The notes under the pieces: generated by a model
The model's input: the letters and a program-made list of their open reading frames with translations, nothing else
Databases searched by the model: none
What the model was told of the DNA's origin: nothing
Shown here: piece by piece, positions 52,589 to 60,510 of the stretch
Position numbering within the stretch: the first letter of the stretch is position 1
Layout: every line of letters starts with the position of its first letter
Translations under genes and position numbers: made by a program
Assembly (NCBI GenBank): GCA_017511805.1
Contig: JAFWJA010000021.1
Coordinates: 1-64,000 of the forward strand
DNA length: 64,000 nucleotides
Origin: Bacilli bacterium
GTDB lineage: Bacteria > Bacillota_I > Bacilli_A > RF39 > UBA660
Reading direction: 5' to 3'

Positions 52589-53349
52589 ACTATATCCAAA
52601 ATATGTCTACCAGCACCAATTAATTCTTTTCTTTCACAAGTACTATAATGGTATTTTAAAAAGAGTTCAAATGTTTCATTATCCATCTTATTTATTTCCT
52701 TTTTTAAATATTCAGCTGGTCCATCTTGTGATAATACTTTTTCTCTTTTTAAACTAGTTTCCTTATTTAATAAGTCTATATCATCTAATCTAACAAAAGA
52801 ATATAAATCAGTATCCTTACTAATAACTTTATAATCAGAATCTAATTCATTATTCTTAACTGATTCTTTTATATAATTATCTTTAAAACCATGTGCTATA
52901 ACTGCATATTCATTTGCGCAATAACTAATAAAAATATAACCTGTTTCTTTTACAATTCTTTTAGCTTCTTTTAAAGCTTTAATCTTATCTTCAGTACTTA
53001 TTAAATGATACATAGGACCAAATAATAAAACTATATCATAACTATCATTTTCTATCTTTTTTAAATCAGTCGCATTACCTAATATAGTTTTAATATCAGG
53101 TCTTTTCTTTTCAATTACTCTAATATTATGTTTAACTAGTTCAACTGAAGTAACATCATAACCTAAATCGTGATAATAAATTGAGTACGCTCCTGTTCCT
53201 GCGCCAATATCTAGTATTCTATATCCCTTTTTTAGATACATATCTATATATTTAATCGCAGTTAAAAATTCTACTTTTCCATGTTTAGTAGTTAGTCTTT
53301 TATCTTCATTAAATTTATTATAATAGTTAATTAATTCTTTTTCATTCAT
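52579..53349 (-). CDS. Class I SAM-dependent methyltransferase
   Basis: About 256 aa; the start is placed at 53349 (MNEKELINYY) because GTGA lies 6 nt before it; a GTG at 53358 is the alternative. Motif I ILDIGAGTGAYS near residues 45-56, motif II VTSVELV, motif IV YDIVLLFGPMYHL and later FISYCANEYAVIAHG match Methyltransf_11/25. The target is unknown. Lone minus-strand gene. Confidence 0.85.
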   Translation of the reverse strand: MNEKELINYYNKFNEDKRLTTKHGKVEFLTAIKYIDMYLKKGYRILDIGAGTGAYSIYYHDLGYDVTSVELVKHNIRVIEKKRPDIKTILGNATDLKKIENDSYDIVLLFGPMYHLISTEDKIKALKEAKRIVKETGYIFISYCANEYAVIAHGFKDNYIKESVKNNELDSDYKVISKDTDLYSFVRLDDIDLLNKETSLKREKVLSQDGPAEYLKKEINKMDNETFELFLKYHYSTCERKELIGAGRHILDIVKK

Positions 53350-53379
53350 AAAAATCACATTAATATATTACAATAAAAA

Positions 53380-53408
53380 TTGCAAATAAACAACTTTTTT
53401 TATATAAT
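53380..53408 (+). promoter_or_regulatory. Promoter of the 189-aa membrane protein
   Basis: TTGCAA (53380-53385), 17-bp spacer, TATAAT (53403-53408). Confidence 0.65.
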
Positions 53409-53425
53409 ATATTTGAGGTATGCTT

Positions 53426-53995
53426 ATGAAAAAAAGAATAATAATAATTATAGGAGTTGTAGTAATATGTGTTTCTGTTTTAATATTAATACTATGCAAC
53501 TACAATTCAAGTGGTTATAGTAAAGAGTTGAAAGAATTAATTGATACTAAAGTAGAAAGAGATGAATTAACATCTATTACTTGTTCAAAAGAATTAGATG
53601 AGAGTAAGATTGATAGTATTGAAATAGATGTTAAGGAATTAAGTATAAAAAAATATAAGGGAGATTCTAATTCTGTTACTGTTGATGAGTATAAAATAAC
53701 TGATTCAGATGTAAAGAAACTAAAGAAATATATAGATGAGTATAATTTACCTGCTTGGACTAATCTTCCTGTAGACGACATTGAAGTAATAAATGAAGAT
53801 AAAGAGTCAATAATATTAAAATATGATAATAGTAAAGTAAATGATCATCCTTTTGAATTCTATATTATTGATATTAATAAAGGAACAAAAAAAGAATATT
53901 ATAATATAGTAATCAAATTTAAAGATAAGATAGAATCATTAATGAATGAAGATAATAAAGTAAAAACATATAATGAAAAAAATGGTGAAAATTAA
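53426..53995 (+). CDS. Membrane-anchored or lipid-anchored protein of unknown function
   Basis: About 189 aa; the ATG at 53426 is preferred since GAGG (53415-53418) lies 7 nt before it, whereas the ATG at 53420 is too close. N-terminal helix KRIIIIIGVVVICVSVLILILC ends in Cys, so lipidation is possible though LILC is a weak lipobox. The rest is a charged, beta/alpha domain (ESIILKYDNSKVNDHPFEFYII). No family recognised. Confidence 0.65.
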   Translation: MKKRIIIIIGVVVICVSVLILILCNYNSSGYSKELKELIDTKVERDELTSITCSKELDESKIDSIEIDVKELSIKKYKGDSNSVTVDEYKITDSDVKKLKKYIDEYNLPAWTNLPVDDIEVINEDKESIILKYDNSKVNDHPFEFYIIDINKGTKKEYYNIVIKFKDKIESLMNEDNKVKTYNEKNGEN

Positions 53996-54020
53996 TATTG
54001 TTTGAATTTTAAATTTTATT

Positions 54021-54029
54021 TGATATAAT
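54021..54029 (+). promoter_or_regulatory. Extended -10 promoter
   Basis: TGATATAAT, perfect; RBS AAAGGAGG at 54046-54053 precedes the ATG at 54062. Confidence 0.7.
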
Positions 54030-54061
54030 ATAAATAACTATTAAGAAAGGAGGAAGTAAAT

Positions 54062-54484
54062 ATGAAAAAATCTACTTTGTTTGGACTTTTAGCAGTTGCA
54101 TCTTTATGTTTAGGTTTATTCTTTTGTGGAGTATTCGTTAAAGATATTAATGGTATTTGTACATTTAATTTAATTACTTGTATTGCTGCTGTTGTATTTG
54201 CTATTATTGGTATAGTTAGTGCTTCAAAAGAAAAGTCTTCTAAGGCATTATCAATTGTTATGTTAGTACTTGGTATATTAGGTACTTTAGCATTCTTAGC
54301 TATATTTGGTTTCATTGCTATAGCAAAAGATCCAAAAAATACTAAAGATATTTGTAAAGACGTAGTTCAATGTAAAAAAGATAAAGATGGTGTTAGTACT
54401 TGTCATATTAAAGGTGATGACAAAGGATTATTAGATATTAAGTGCTACGATTCTGTATTAAAAGAAGATCAATATAAAGATTAA
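54062..54484 (+). CDS. DUF4190-like small membrane protein
   Basis: A 140-aa protein with three hydrophobic helices (about residues 5-25, 35-52, 60-83); IAAVVFAIIGIVSASKEK followed by SSKALSIVMLVLGILG is the DUF4190-style helix-loop-helix. The C-terminal 50 residues are charged with four Cys (ICKDVVQCKKDKDGVSTCH, KCYD), perhaps an oxidised outer domain. Function unknown. Confidence 0.65.
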   Translation: MKKSTLFGLLAVASLCLGLFFCGVFVKDINGICTFNLITCIAAVVFAIIGIVSASKEKSSKALSIVMLVLGILGTLAFLAIFGFIAIAKDPKNTKDICKDVVQCKKDKDGVSTCHIKGDDKGLLDIKCYDSVLKEDQYKD

Positions 54485-54485
54485 T

Positions 54486-54513
54486 AAAAAACTGTTAGAG
54501 ATAACAGTTTTTT
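54486..54513 (+). terminator. Rho-independent terminator
   Basis: AAAAACTGTTA/TAACAGTTTTT stem, loop GAGA, T run. Confidence 0.9.
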
Positions 54514-54515
54514 CG

Positions 54516-54524
54516 TGATATAAT
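54516..54524 (+). promoter_or_regulatory. Extended -10 promoter
   Basis: TGATATAAT begins 3 nt after the terminator's T run. Confidence 0.7.
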
Positions 54525-54541
54525 TTATATAGGTGAGGAAT

Positions 54542-55036
54542 ATGAATAGATGTCCAGAATGTAATAGAACAGTAGGTATTAATGATAATTATTGTGATGA
54601 ATGTGGTTCAAAAATAATAAAGAATAATGTATTAAACTATTTAGAAGCTGGTATATCATTCTTTGCGATTGGTTTTTCAGTACTAGCCGTAATAATATCT
54701 TGTTTTTCTTCTGCTTCTGATCCTTCAACTGATCAAAGTGTAACAGGTCTTTATATTATTTTTGGTATACCAATAGGTATTTGTTTCTGTATACCTCAAG
54801 TATTTTTACCTATATTATCAGGATTATCATTAATGTATAAAAAAAATTATTTATCAATATTAAAAATAGTAGCGTGTTTTATATCATATTTTTCTATGAG
54901 ATTTATTAAAACAGAATTTACCTCAAATACTTCTACTATTAATATAATGTTTTATATATTTACAGGATTAATAATAGCAGTCACAGTATTAATTATAATT
55001 AATACTATTATATTAATAATAAAAAAGAAGAAGTAA
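54542..55036 (+). CDS. Zinc-ribbon membrane protein
   Basis: About 164 aa; the ATG at 54542 (MNRCPECNRTVG) is preferred over a GTG at 54533 because GAGG precedes it. N-terminal zinc ribbon CPEC...YCDECGSKI, then four helices, and a basic end (IKKKK). The ribbon-plus-helices plan is common in Bacillota membrane proteins of unknown role. A similar ribbon starts the DUF4352 protein at 58456. Confidence 0.7.
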   Translation: MNRCPECNRTVGINDNYCDECGSKIIKNNVLNYLEAGISFFAIGFSVLAVIISCFSSASDPSTDQSVTGLYIIFGIPIGICFCIPQVFLPILSGLSLMYKKNYLSILKIVACFISYFSMRFIKTEFTSNTSTINIMFYIFTGLIIAVTVLIIINTIILIIKKKK

Positions 55037-55048
55037 TATTCTTTTTTT

Positions 55049-55093
55049 TTGACAAAATGTTCTATTGTTTTATATTAGTAAAAATGATAAAAT
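55049..55093 (+). promoter_or_regulatory. Promoter region of uvrB
   Basis: TTGACA at 55049-55054 with TATATT at 55071-55076 (16 bp), or the extended -10 TGATAAAAT at 55085-55093. The two cannot be told apart here. A GACAAAATGTTC at 55051-55062 is a poor match to the Bacillota LexA box. Confidence 0.5.
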
Positions 55094-55117
55094 ACTCATT
55101 ATGAGAGGAGGAATAAT

Positions 55118-57070
55118 ATGTTTAAATTAGTTTCTAAATATGAACCTTCTGGTGATCAACCAAAAGCTATTAAAGAGTTAGTAGATGGTATAAATGAAGG
55201 TAAAAAAGAACAAGTACTTTTAGGAGCAACAGGTACAGGTAAAACATTTACTATCGCAAACGTAATTAAAGAGGTAAATAAGCCTACTTTAGTACTAGCT
55301 CATAATAAGACTTTAGCAGGTCAATTATATTCAGAATTAAAGGAATTATTTCCAGAAAACAGAGTAGAATACTTTGTATCTTATTATGATTATTATCAAC
55401 CAGAAGCATATGTTCCTTCGTCAGATACTTATATTGAAAAAGATGCTTCAATTAATGATGAAATAGATGAACTAAGACATAGTGCAACATCTGCGCTTAT
55501 TTCAAGAAGGGATACTATAGTAGTAGCATCTGTTTCATGTATTTATGGTTTAGGTGAAAAAGAAGAATATGAAAAGAATACATTAACTTTAAATGTAGGA
55601 GATACTTTAGATAAGAATGAAATTCTTAAGAAGTTAGTAGATATGCTTTATGAAAGAAATGATATGGACTTAGTAAGAGGTACATTTAGATCAAGAGGAG
55701 ATACAATTGAAGTAGTACCAGCTTATTCTAAATCTAAAGGTTATAAGATAGAACTATTTGGAGATGAAGTAGAAGCTATTATAGAATTTGATACTTTAAC
55801 AGGTTCAGTTATTGAAAGAAAGAAGACTATAACTATATTTGCTGCGTCTCACTTTGTTACATCAGAAGATAAATTAAAGATGGCATGTAAGAGTATAAGA
55901 GAAGAACTAAATGAAAGATTAGTTGAGTTAAAAAGTCAAAATAAATTACTAGAATATCAAAGATTAAATGAAAGAACTAATTATGATTTAGAGTTACTTG
56001 AAGAAACAGGTTTTTGTAAAGGAATAGAGAACTATTCAAGACATTTAACATTTAGAAAAGCAGGAGAAGCACCTCCTACATTAATAGATTTCTTTCCAAA
56101 AGATTTTCTTTTAGTTATAGATGAATCTCACGTAACTATTCCACAAGTTCGTGCAATGTATAATGGTGATAGAATGAGAAAATCAGTACTAGTAGAGTAT
56201 GGATTTAGATTACCAAGTGCATTAGATAATAGACCACTTAAATTTGATGAATTTAATGAAAGAATTAATAAAGTGATTTATGTTTCAGCAACACCAGGTG
56301 ATTATGAGCTAGAAGAAGTTAATAATAAAGTTGTTGAACAAATTATTAGACCTACTGGATTACTAGATCCAACTATTGAAGTAAGACCAAGTGAGGGTCA
56401 AATAGATGATCTTATTTATGAGATTAAAGAACGTATTAAGAAAAATGAAAGAACTTTAATAACTACTCTTACTATTCGAATGAGTGAAGAACTAACTAAT
56501 TATTTAAAGAATGCGGATATAAAGGTTGCATATTTACATAATGAAGTTAAGACTTTAGAAAGACTAGAAATAGTTCATGATTTAAGAGCTGGTAAATATG
56601 ATGTAGTTGTAGGAGTTAACTTATTAAGAGAAGGTATAGATATACCAGAAGTATCATTAATTGCGATACTAGATGCGGATAAACAAGGATTTTTAAGAAG
56701 TACAAGATCACTTATTCAAACAATAGGAAGAGCAGCTAGAAACGCAAATGGTAAAGTAATAATGTATGCAGATACTATGTCTGATTCCATGAAAGATGCT
56801 ATTAAAGAAACAAATAGAAGAAGAGAAATACAAGAAGAATATAATGAAGAACATAATATTGTACCTAAAACTATTATTAAACCTATTCAAGATGTTATTA
56901 AGAATGTTGATAAATCAATTAGCGATAGATCAAGTGTTACTATGACTAAGAAAGAAAAAGAAAAATTAATGAAAGATCTTGAAAAAGAAATGATGGAAGC
57001 AGCTAGAGAACTAGACTTTGAAAGAGCAACTGAACTAAGAAATGCTTTATTTGAATTAAGAAGTAATTAA
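55118..57070 (+). CDS. uvrB: Excinuclease ABC subunit B
   Basis: A 650-aa nucleotide-excision-repair helicase-like protein. Walker [12 protein letters not shown] near residues 36-46; the beta-hairpin region [21 protein letters not shown] near 92-112; Walker [11 protein letters not shown]; motif [19 protein letters not shown]; and a C-terminal UVR domain ([22 protein letters not shown]). Full length. RBS GAGAGGAGG. uvrA follows at 60511 with other genes between, unlike the adjacent uvrBA of Bacillus. Confidence 0.97.
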   Translation: MFKLVSKYEPSGDQPKAIKELVDGINEGKKEQVLLGATGTGKTFTIANVIKEVNKPTLVLAHNKTLAGQLYSELKELFPENRVEYFVSYYDYYQPEAYVPSSDTYIEKDASINDEIDELRHSATSALISRRDTIVVASVSCIYGLGEKEEYEKNTLTLNVGDTLDKNEILKKLVDMLYERNDMDLVRGTFRSRGDTIEVVPAYSKSKGYKIELFGDEVEAIIEFDTLTGSVIERKKTITIFAASHFVTSEDKLKMACKSIREELNERLVELKSQNKLLEYQRLNERTNYDLELLEETGFCKGIENYSRHLTFRKAGEAPPTLIDFFPKDFLLVIDESHVTIPQVRAMYNGDRMRKSVLVEYGFRLPSALDNRPLKFDEFNERINKVIYVSATPGDYELEEVNNKVVEQIIRPTGLLDPTIEVRPSEGQIDDLIYEIKERIKKNERTLITTLTIRMSEELTNYLKNADIKVAYLHNEVKTLERLEIVHDLRAGKYDVVVGVNLLREGIDIPEVSLIAILDADKQGFLRSTRSLIQTIGRAARNANGKVIMYADTMSDSMKDAIKETNRRREIQEEYNEEHNIVPKTIIKPIQDVIKNVDKSISDRSSVTMTKKEKEKLMKDLEKEMMEAARELDFERATELRNALFELRSN

Positions 57071-57105
57071 AAAGCAAATGTATAATTTACATTTGCTTTC
57101 TTATT
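57070..57105. terminator. Bidirectional terminator after uvrB
   Basis: AAAGCAAATGTA/TACATTTGCTTT stem between converging genes. Confidence 0.85.
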
Positions 57106-57401
57106 TCTATATATGTAATAATATCTTTTTTTTGTTCTTTATTTAATTGATGATATAAATTCAATAATTTATCATCTTCATTTATGTTATTATTAGTATT
57201 GATTATAGGATTATCTGTTCTATCTAATAAATAATCAATAGATACATCTAAAAAATCTGCTATTTTTATTAAAGTATCAGCACTTGGTAATGCTTTTCCT
57301 GATTCATATGCACTTATTGTTTCTTGAGATACTTCAGCAGCTATTGATAATCTTACTTGTGTAATATTTCTTTCATTTCTTAATTTTTTTAAATTTTCCA
57401 T
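57087..57401 (-). CDS. XRE-family transcriptional regulator
   Basis: A 104-aa protein with an N-terminal HTH (residues about 4-58): LRNERNITQVRLSIAAEVSQ, ETISAYESGKALPSADTLIKIADFLDVSIDYLL. The tail is helical and may dimerise. It is divergent from the PASTA/Ltp protein with 133 bp between, the usual layout of a repressor controlling its neighbour. A dyad in that gap is a likely operator. Confidence 0.88.
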   Translation of the reverse strand: MENLKKLRNERNITQVRLSIAAEVSQETISAYESGKALPSADTLIKIADFLDVSIDYLLDRTDNPIINTNNNINEDDKLLNLYHQLNKEQKKDIITYIEIRKQM

Positions 57402-57425
57402 TTATATCAATCCTTTATATTAATT

Positions 57426-57444
57426 TTACAAAAAGTATTTGTAA
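57426..57444. promoter_or_regulatory. Candidate operator dyad
   Basis: TTACAAA-N5-TTTGTAA, a perfect 7-bp dyad 25 bp from the XRE start, overlapping AT-rich promoter-like sequence on the minus strand. Confidence 0.5.
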
Positions 57445-57534
57445 TTTATAGATATGTGTTCTATAATTAATATAAATACAATCTATATTAAATATACATA
57501 ATATTTGTGAAGATTGGGAAAGGAGGTATAAATT

Positions 57535-58377
57535 ATGTCAAAAAAAGTAGATATTGTAGAGGCAAATTCAATTCAAAAAAATAATAAAAAGGCATTTGCT
57601 ATTATCGGTATTATTATTTCAGCAGTTATATTGATTTCAGGTGTTATTCTATTAGTATGTTTCTTACCAAAAGATAAATCATCAGATAATAGTTCTTATA
57701 GTAGTAATTCAGAGTCTATTAAGAAAACAGAGAAACAAAAGAAAAAAGTAACTGTAATAGATTTTAGTACAATCTCAAAGAGTGAAGTAGAAACATGGTG
57801 TTCTTCTAACAATGTAAATTGTAGTTATTATACTTCTTATTCTGATATAGTTGAAAAAGATGGATTTATTTCTCAGTCAGAAAAAGTAGGATCAATAATA
57901 GAAGAAGGAGATAGAATAACAATTACCTATTCCCTAGGTAAAGAACCTACTTTAAGTCAAAAGAATGCATTATCTGAAGCTAATTCATATTTAAGATCAT
58001 CTGCATTTTCAAGAGACGGCCTTATTGAGCAATTAGAATATGAAGGTTATTCTCATGAAGATTCAGTTTACGCAGTTGATAATTGTAATGCAGATTGGTT
58101 TGAACAAGCTGTTAAAGAGGCAAAATCATATTTAAGACATTCATCATTTTCAAGAGATGGTCTTATTGAACAATTAGAATATGAAGGTTTTACTAATGAA
58201 CAAGCTGTTCATGGGACTGATAGTGCAGGGGCAGATTGGAATGAGCAAGCAAAGAAATCAGCAGCTTCATATTTAAGACATTCATCATTTTCAAGAGATG
58301 GTCTTATTGAACAATTAGAATATGAAGGTTTTACTCATGAACAAGCAGTATATGGAGTAGAACAAAATGGTCTATAA
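57535..58377 (+). CDS. Membrane-anchored PASTA plus three Ltp repeats
   Basis: A 280-aa protein: short basic cytoplasmic part (1-19), helix 20-43, Ser/Lys linker, then a PASTA-like domain (about 71-135; DFSTISKSEVETWCSSNNV ... SEKVGSIIEEGDRITITYSLG). Three repeats follow at about 145-192, 193-240 and 241-280 with YLR(S/H)S(A/S)FSRDGLIEQLEYEG, the Ltp repeat (PF07553-type, host-surface lipoprotein). In phage TP-J34, a protein with such repeats blocks DNA injection of other phages. This one is held by a helix, not lipid. RBS AAAGGAGG. Divergent from an XRE regulator. Confidence 0.82.
   Translation: MSKKVDIVEANSIQKNNKKAFAIIGIIISAVILISGVILLVCFLPKDKSSDNSSYSSNSESIKKTEKQKKKVTVIDFSTISKSEVETWCSSNNVNCSYYTSYSDIVEKDGFISQSEKVGSIIEEGDRITITYSLGKEPTLSQKNALSEANSYLRSSAFSRDGLIEQLEYEGYSHEDSVYAVDNCNADWFEQAVKEAKSYLRHSSFSRDGLIEQLEYEGFTNEQAVHGTDSAGADWNEQAKKSAASYLRHSSFSRDGLIEQLEYEGFTHEQAVYGVEQNGL
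58126..58335 (+). repeat. 69-bp exact direct repeat in the Ltp region
   Basis: 58126-58194 and 58267-58335 are identical over 69 bp, with a 141-bp offset equal to one 47-codon Ltp repeat. The first repeat of the gene is more diverged. This indicates recent internal duplication or gene conversion. Confidence 0.85.
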
Positions 58378-58421
58378 TATATAATTTATTAAAAAATATG
58401 TATTAATTTGTATTATTTTTT

Positions 58422-58430
58422 TGATATAAA
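58422..58430 (+). promoter_or_regulatory. Extended -10-like promoter
   Basis: TGATATAAA, one mismatch; supports a start at 58456 for the next gene. Confidence 0.45.
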
Positions 58431-58455
58431 ATCTATTATGGAAGAAGGTTTTGTA

Positions 58456-59055
58456 ATGAATGAAGCAAATAAGAATTTAACAAAAAAATGTCAGTATTGC
58501 CAAACTGATATACCTATTAAAGCAACAAAATGTCCTAATTGTTATGGCAAGCAAGGTAATTTTATTCAAAAACATCCAGTATTATTTGTATTCTTAATAT
58601 TAATAGGAATAGGAATGATAGGAGGAATAATCAATTCTATAAAAAAAGCTAATTTTCAAAAAGATTATAAACAATTAGATGTTGTAACATATGAGGATGT
58701 TAAATATTCAATTACTAACGTAGAAAAAACAGAAAAAGATACAATTTATTCTAATGCACCATCAGGATATGAATATGTTAAGGTAACAATTAAAATAGAA
58801 AACAAATCAAACAAAAAAATATCATATAATACTTATAATTATAAGATGATTAATGCTGATGGCCAAGAAACTAGTTCAGATGTATATATCGGTGATGATA
58901 GTGATAAACAATTACATTCTGGGAAATTAGAACCAGATGGAATAGTAGAAGGATATATAGTATGGAAACAAAAAAAGGAAGACTCTAATTTAAGAGTAAG
59001 ATTTTATGATAATATGTTTAATAGTGAATATACCTTCCAATGGACATTAGACTAA
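58456..59055 (+). CDS. Zinc-ribbon, DUF4352-like membrane protein
   Basis: About 199 aa; the ATG at 58456 follows GAAGG by 7 nt, while the ATG at 58438 has no RBS. N-terminal zinc ribbon CQYCQTDIPIKATKCPNCYG, helix near residues 37-58, then a DUF4352-type outer beta domain (YEYVKVTIKIENKSNKKISY ... GKLEPDGIVEGYIVW). DUF4352 domains occur on Gram-positive surface proteins. It may be a partner of the upstream Ltp protein, but it has its own possible promoter. Confidence 0.72.
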   Translation: MNEANKNLTKKCQYCQTDIPIKATKCPNCYGKQGNFIQKHPVLFVFLILIGIGMIGGIINSIKKANFQKDYKQLDVVTYEDVKYSITNVEKTEKDTIYSNAPSGYEYVKVTIKIENKSNKKISYNTYNYKMINADGQETSSDVYIGDDSDKQLHSGKLEPDGIVEGYIVWKQKKEDSNLRVRFYDNMFNSEYTFQWTLD

Positions 59056-59077
59056 AAGACCTATATGGTCTTTTTTT
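59054..59077 (+). terminator. Rho-independent terminator
   Basis: AAAAGACC/GGTCTTTT stem, loop TATAT, T run. Confidence 0.88.
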
Positions 59078-59098
59078 ATTGCTAATAACAATAAAAAG

Positions 59099-59107
59099 TG
59101 TTAATAT
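59099..59107 (+). promoter_or_regulatory. Extended -10 promoter
   Basis: TGTTAATAT, one mismatch to the extended -10. Confidence 0.5.
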
Positions 59108-59131
59108 ATTAAATCATTGAGAGTGAGAAAT

Positions 59132-60442
59132 ATGAGAAAATTAATTAAAAAAAGTATGTTATTATGTTCACTAGGTTTTGCTTTATTATCCGGATGTTCT
59201 AAAAGAGGTCTAGGTTCTAATAGAGTGGAATTATTAAATGAACAAGATATTTATAATTTTGATAAGCATGATGGATATGATAAAGTTGTTACTTTTTATG
59301 ATGAAAACTTAAAATTAGATGAAGATAAAGTAATAGAAATACCATCTGACTATAAATTATTTGTACTGGATTCATTATGTAAAAATAAAGATGAATCAGT
59401 TACAGTTCATGAACTTAGTTTAATATCTTCATTAGAAATATCTGTTACTGAACAAGATTTATCTTGGATTAATTATTGTACTAATTTAAGAGATTTAACT
59501 TTAAAATATGCATATAGAACTGATGTAGCTAAATATATAAAAGAACTTCCTTCATTAAGAATTTTAACTATTAAAAGTAGTAGTGAAATTCCAGTTGAAT
59601 TAACTGAGCAAAATTTCTCATTTATTAATAATATAGAATCATTAAATATATATAAAAATATAGATCTAGATATTGATTATTTAAAAAGAACAAGAATAAA
59701 TAAAATGAGTATTGTTTCAACTGAATTAAATAGAATTGAATATAAAGAATTAGATTTTTTAAAGAGTTTGACTGTGGATAAAAATGATGTTTCTCCATAT
59801 GATACTGTGATTTATTTTAGTACTGAAGATAAGAATTATCTAGAGTCAAAGGGAATTTCTATTGAAACAGGTAAAAAGGTAGATGAAATTAATTCTAGAT
59901 TAGATGTTATTAATAGTATGCTTGGTATTGAAGAAAATGATTTAGATCTTGTTAAATATAAAAAAATATCTTCATATGTAATTAAGAAATTATATTATGG
60001 TGATGTAGATGAAGAATTAGGTGCTAAACCATTTTATCAAGGTGGTCAATTATATGGTGCTTTAGAAGGAAATGGTTCTATATGTGGAAACTATGCTGCT
60101 CTAGTTGAGAGTCTTTGTTTAAGAAATAATATAGATGCTTATATATTAACATCTGGTAAATATGGTAGACATGCTTGGAACTTAGTTAAAATAGCAAATA
60201 AGTATTATCATTCAGATATAACTAATGTAGATCATTTTGATTATATAGACCCAGAAACTAAAAAAATGATTAGTTCAGAAGAATATGTAGATAGATATGG
60301 TGTTAGAGATATGGATATGAAGTTTTTCTTATTTAAAACTGGTGAAATAAAAGATGAAATGTTCAATTATGTTTATTTACCTATGAATTATAAAAAAGAA
60401 AGAAATGAATCATCTATTAAGAAATTAGTACTAAATATATAA
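59132..60442 (+). CDS. LRR-like, transglutaminase-like lipoprotein
   Basis: About 436 aa; start at 59132 after GAGAGTGAG, with a TTG at 59117 as alternative. Lipobox LLSGC (Cys near residue 22). Residues about 95-230 contain short leucine-rich-like repeats (CTNLRDLTLKYAY, LPSLRILTIKSS, INNIESLNIYKN). The C-terminal half is a transglutaminase-like domain with a catalytic triad pattern: GNGSICGNYAALVESLC (Cys), GRHAWNLVKI (His) and YHSDITNVD (Asp). Likely an extracytoplasmic peptidase or cross-linking enzyme. Confidence 0.78.
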   Translation: MRKLIKKSMLLCSLGFALLSGCSKRGLGSNRVELLNEQDIYNFDKHDGYDKVVTFYDENLKLDEDKVIEIPSDYKLFVLDSLCKNKDESVTVHELSLISSLEISVTEQDLSWINYCTNLRDLTLKYAYRTDVAKYIKELPSLRILTIKSSSEIPVELTEQNFSFINNIESLNIYKNIDLDIDYLKRTRINKMSIVSTELNRIEYKELDFLKSLTVDKNDVSPYDTVIYFSTEDKNYLESKGISIETGKKVDEINSRLDVINSMLGIEENDLDLVKYKKISSYVIKKLYYGDVDEELGAKPFYQGGQLYGALEGNGSICGNYAALVESLCLRNNIDAYILTSGKYGRHAWNLVKIANKYYHSDITNVDHFDYIDPETKKMISSEEYVDRYGVRDMDMKFFLFKTGEIKDEMFNYVYLPMNYKKERNESSIKKLVLNI

Positions 60443-60471
60443 AAATATAGTCTGTTCGCTATATTTTTTTT
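60441..60471 (+). terminator. Rho-independent terminator
   Basis: AAAAATATAG/CTATATTTTT stem, loop TCTGTTCG, T run. Confidence 0.88.
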
Positions 60472-60478
60472 AATTTTT

Positions 60479-60487
60479 TGGTATAAT
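60479..60487 (+). promoter_or_regulatory. Extended -10 promoter of uvrA
   Basis: TGGTATAAT, perfect extended -10. The TSS would be near 60494, so the ATG at 60493 cannot be the start. Confidence 0.7.
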
Positions 60488-60510
60488 AACAAATGTTTGG
60501 AAGTGATATT

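Noticed and set aside
55049-55065. LexA/DinR box at uvrB
   Set aside because: GACAAAATGTTC matches only one half-site of GAAC-N4-GTTC; too weak to claim SOS control.
58126-58335. CRISPR-like repeat array
   Set aside because: Only two long copies, in frame with a protein repeat; no spacers or cas genes.
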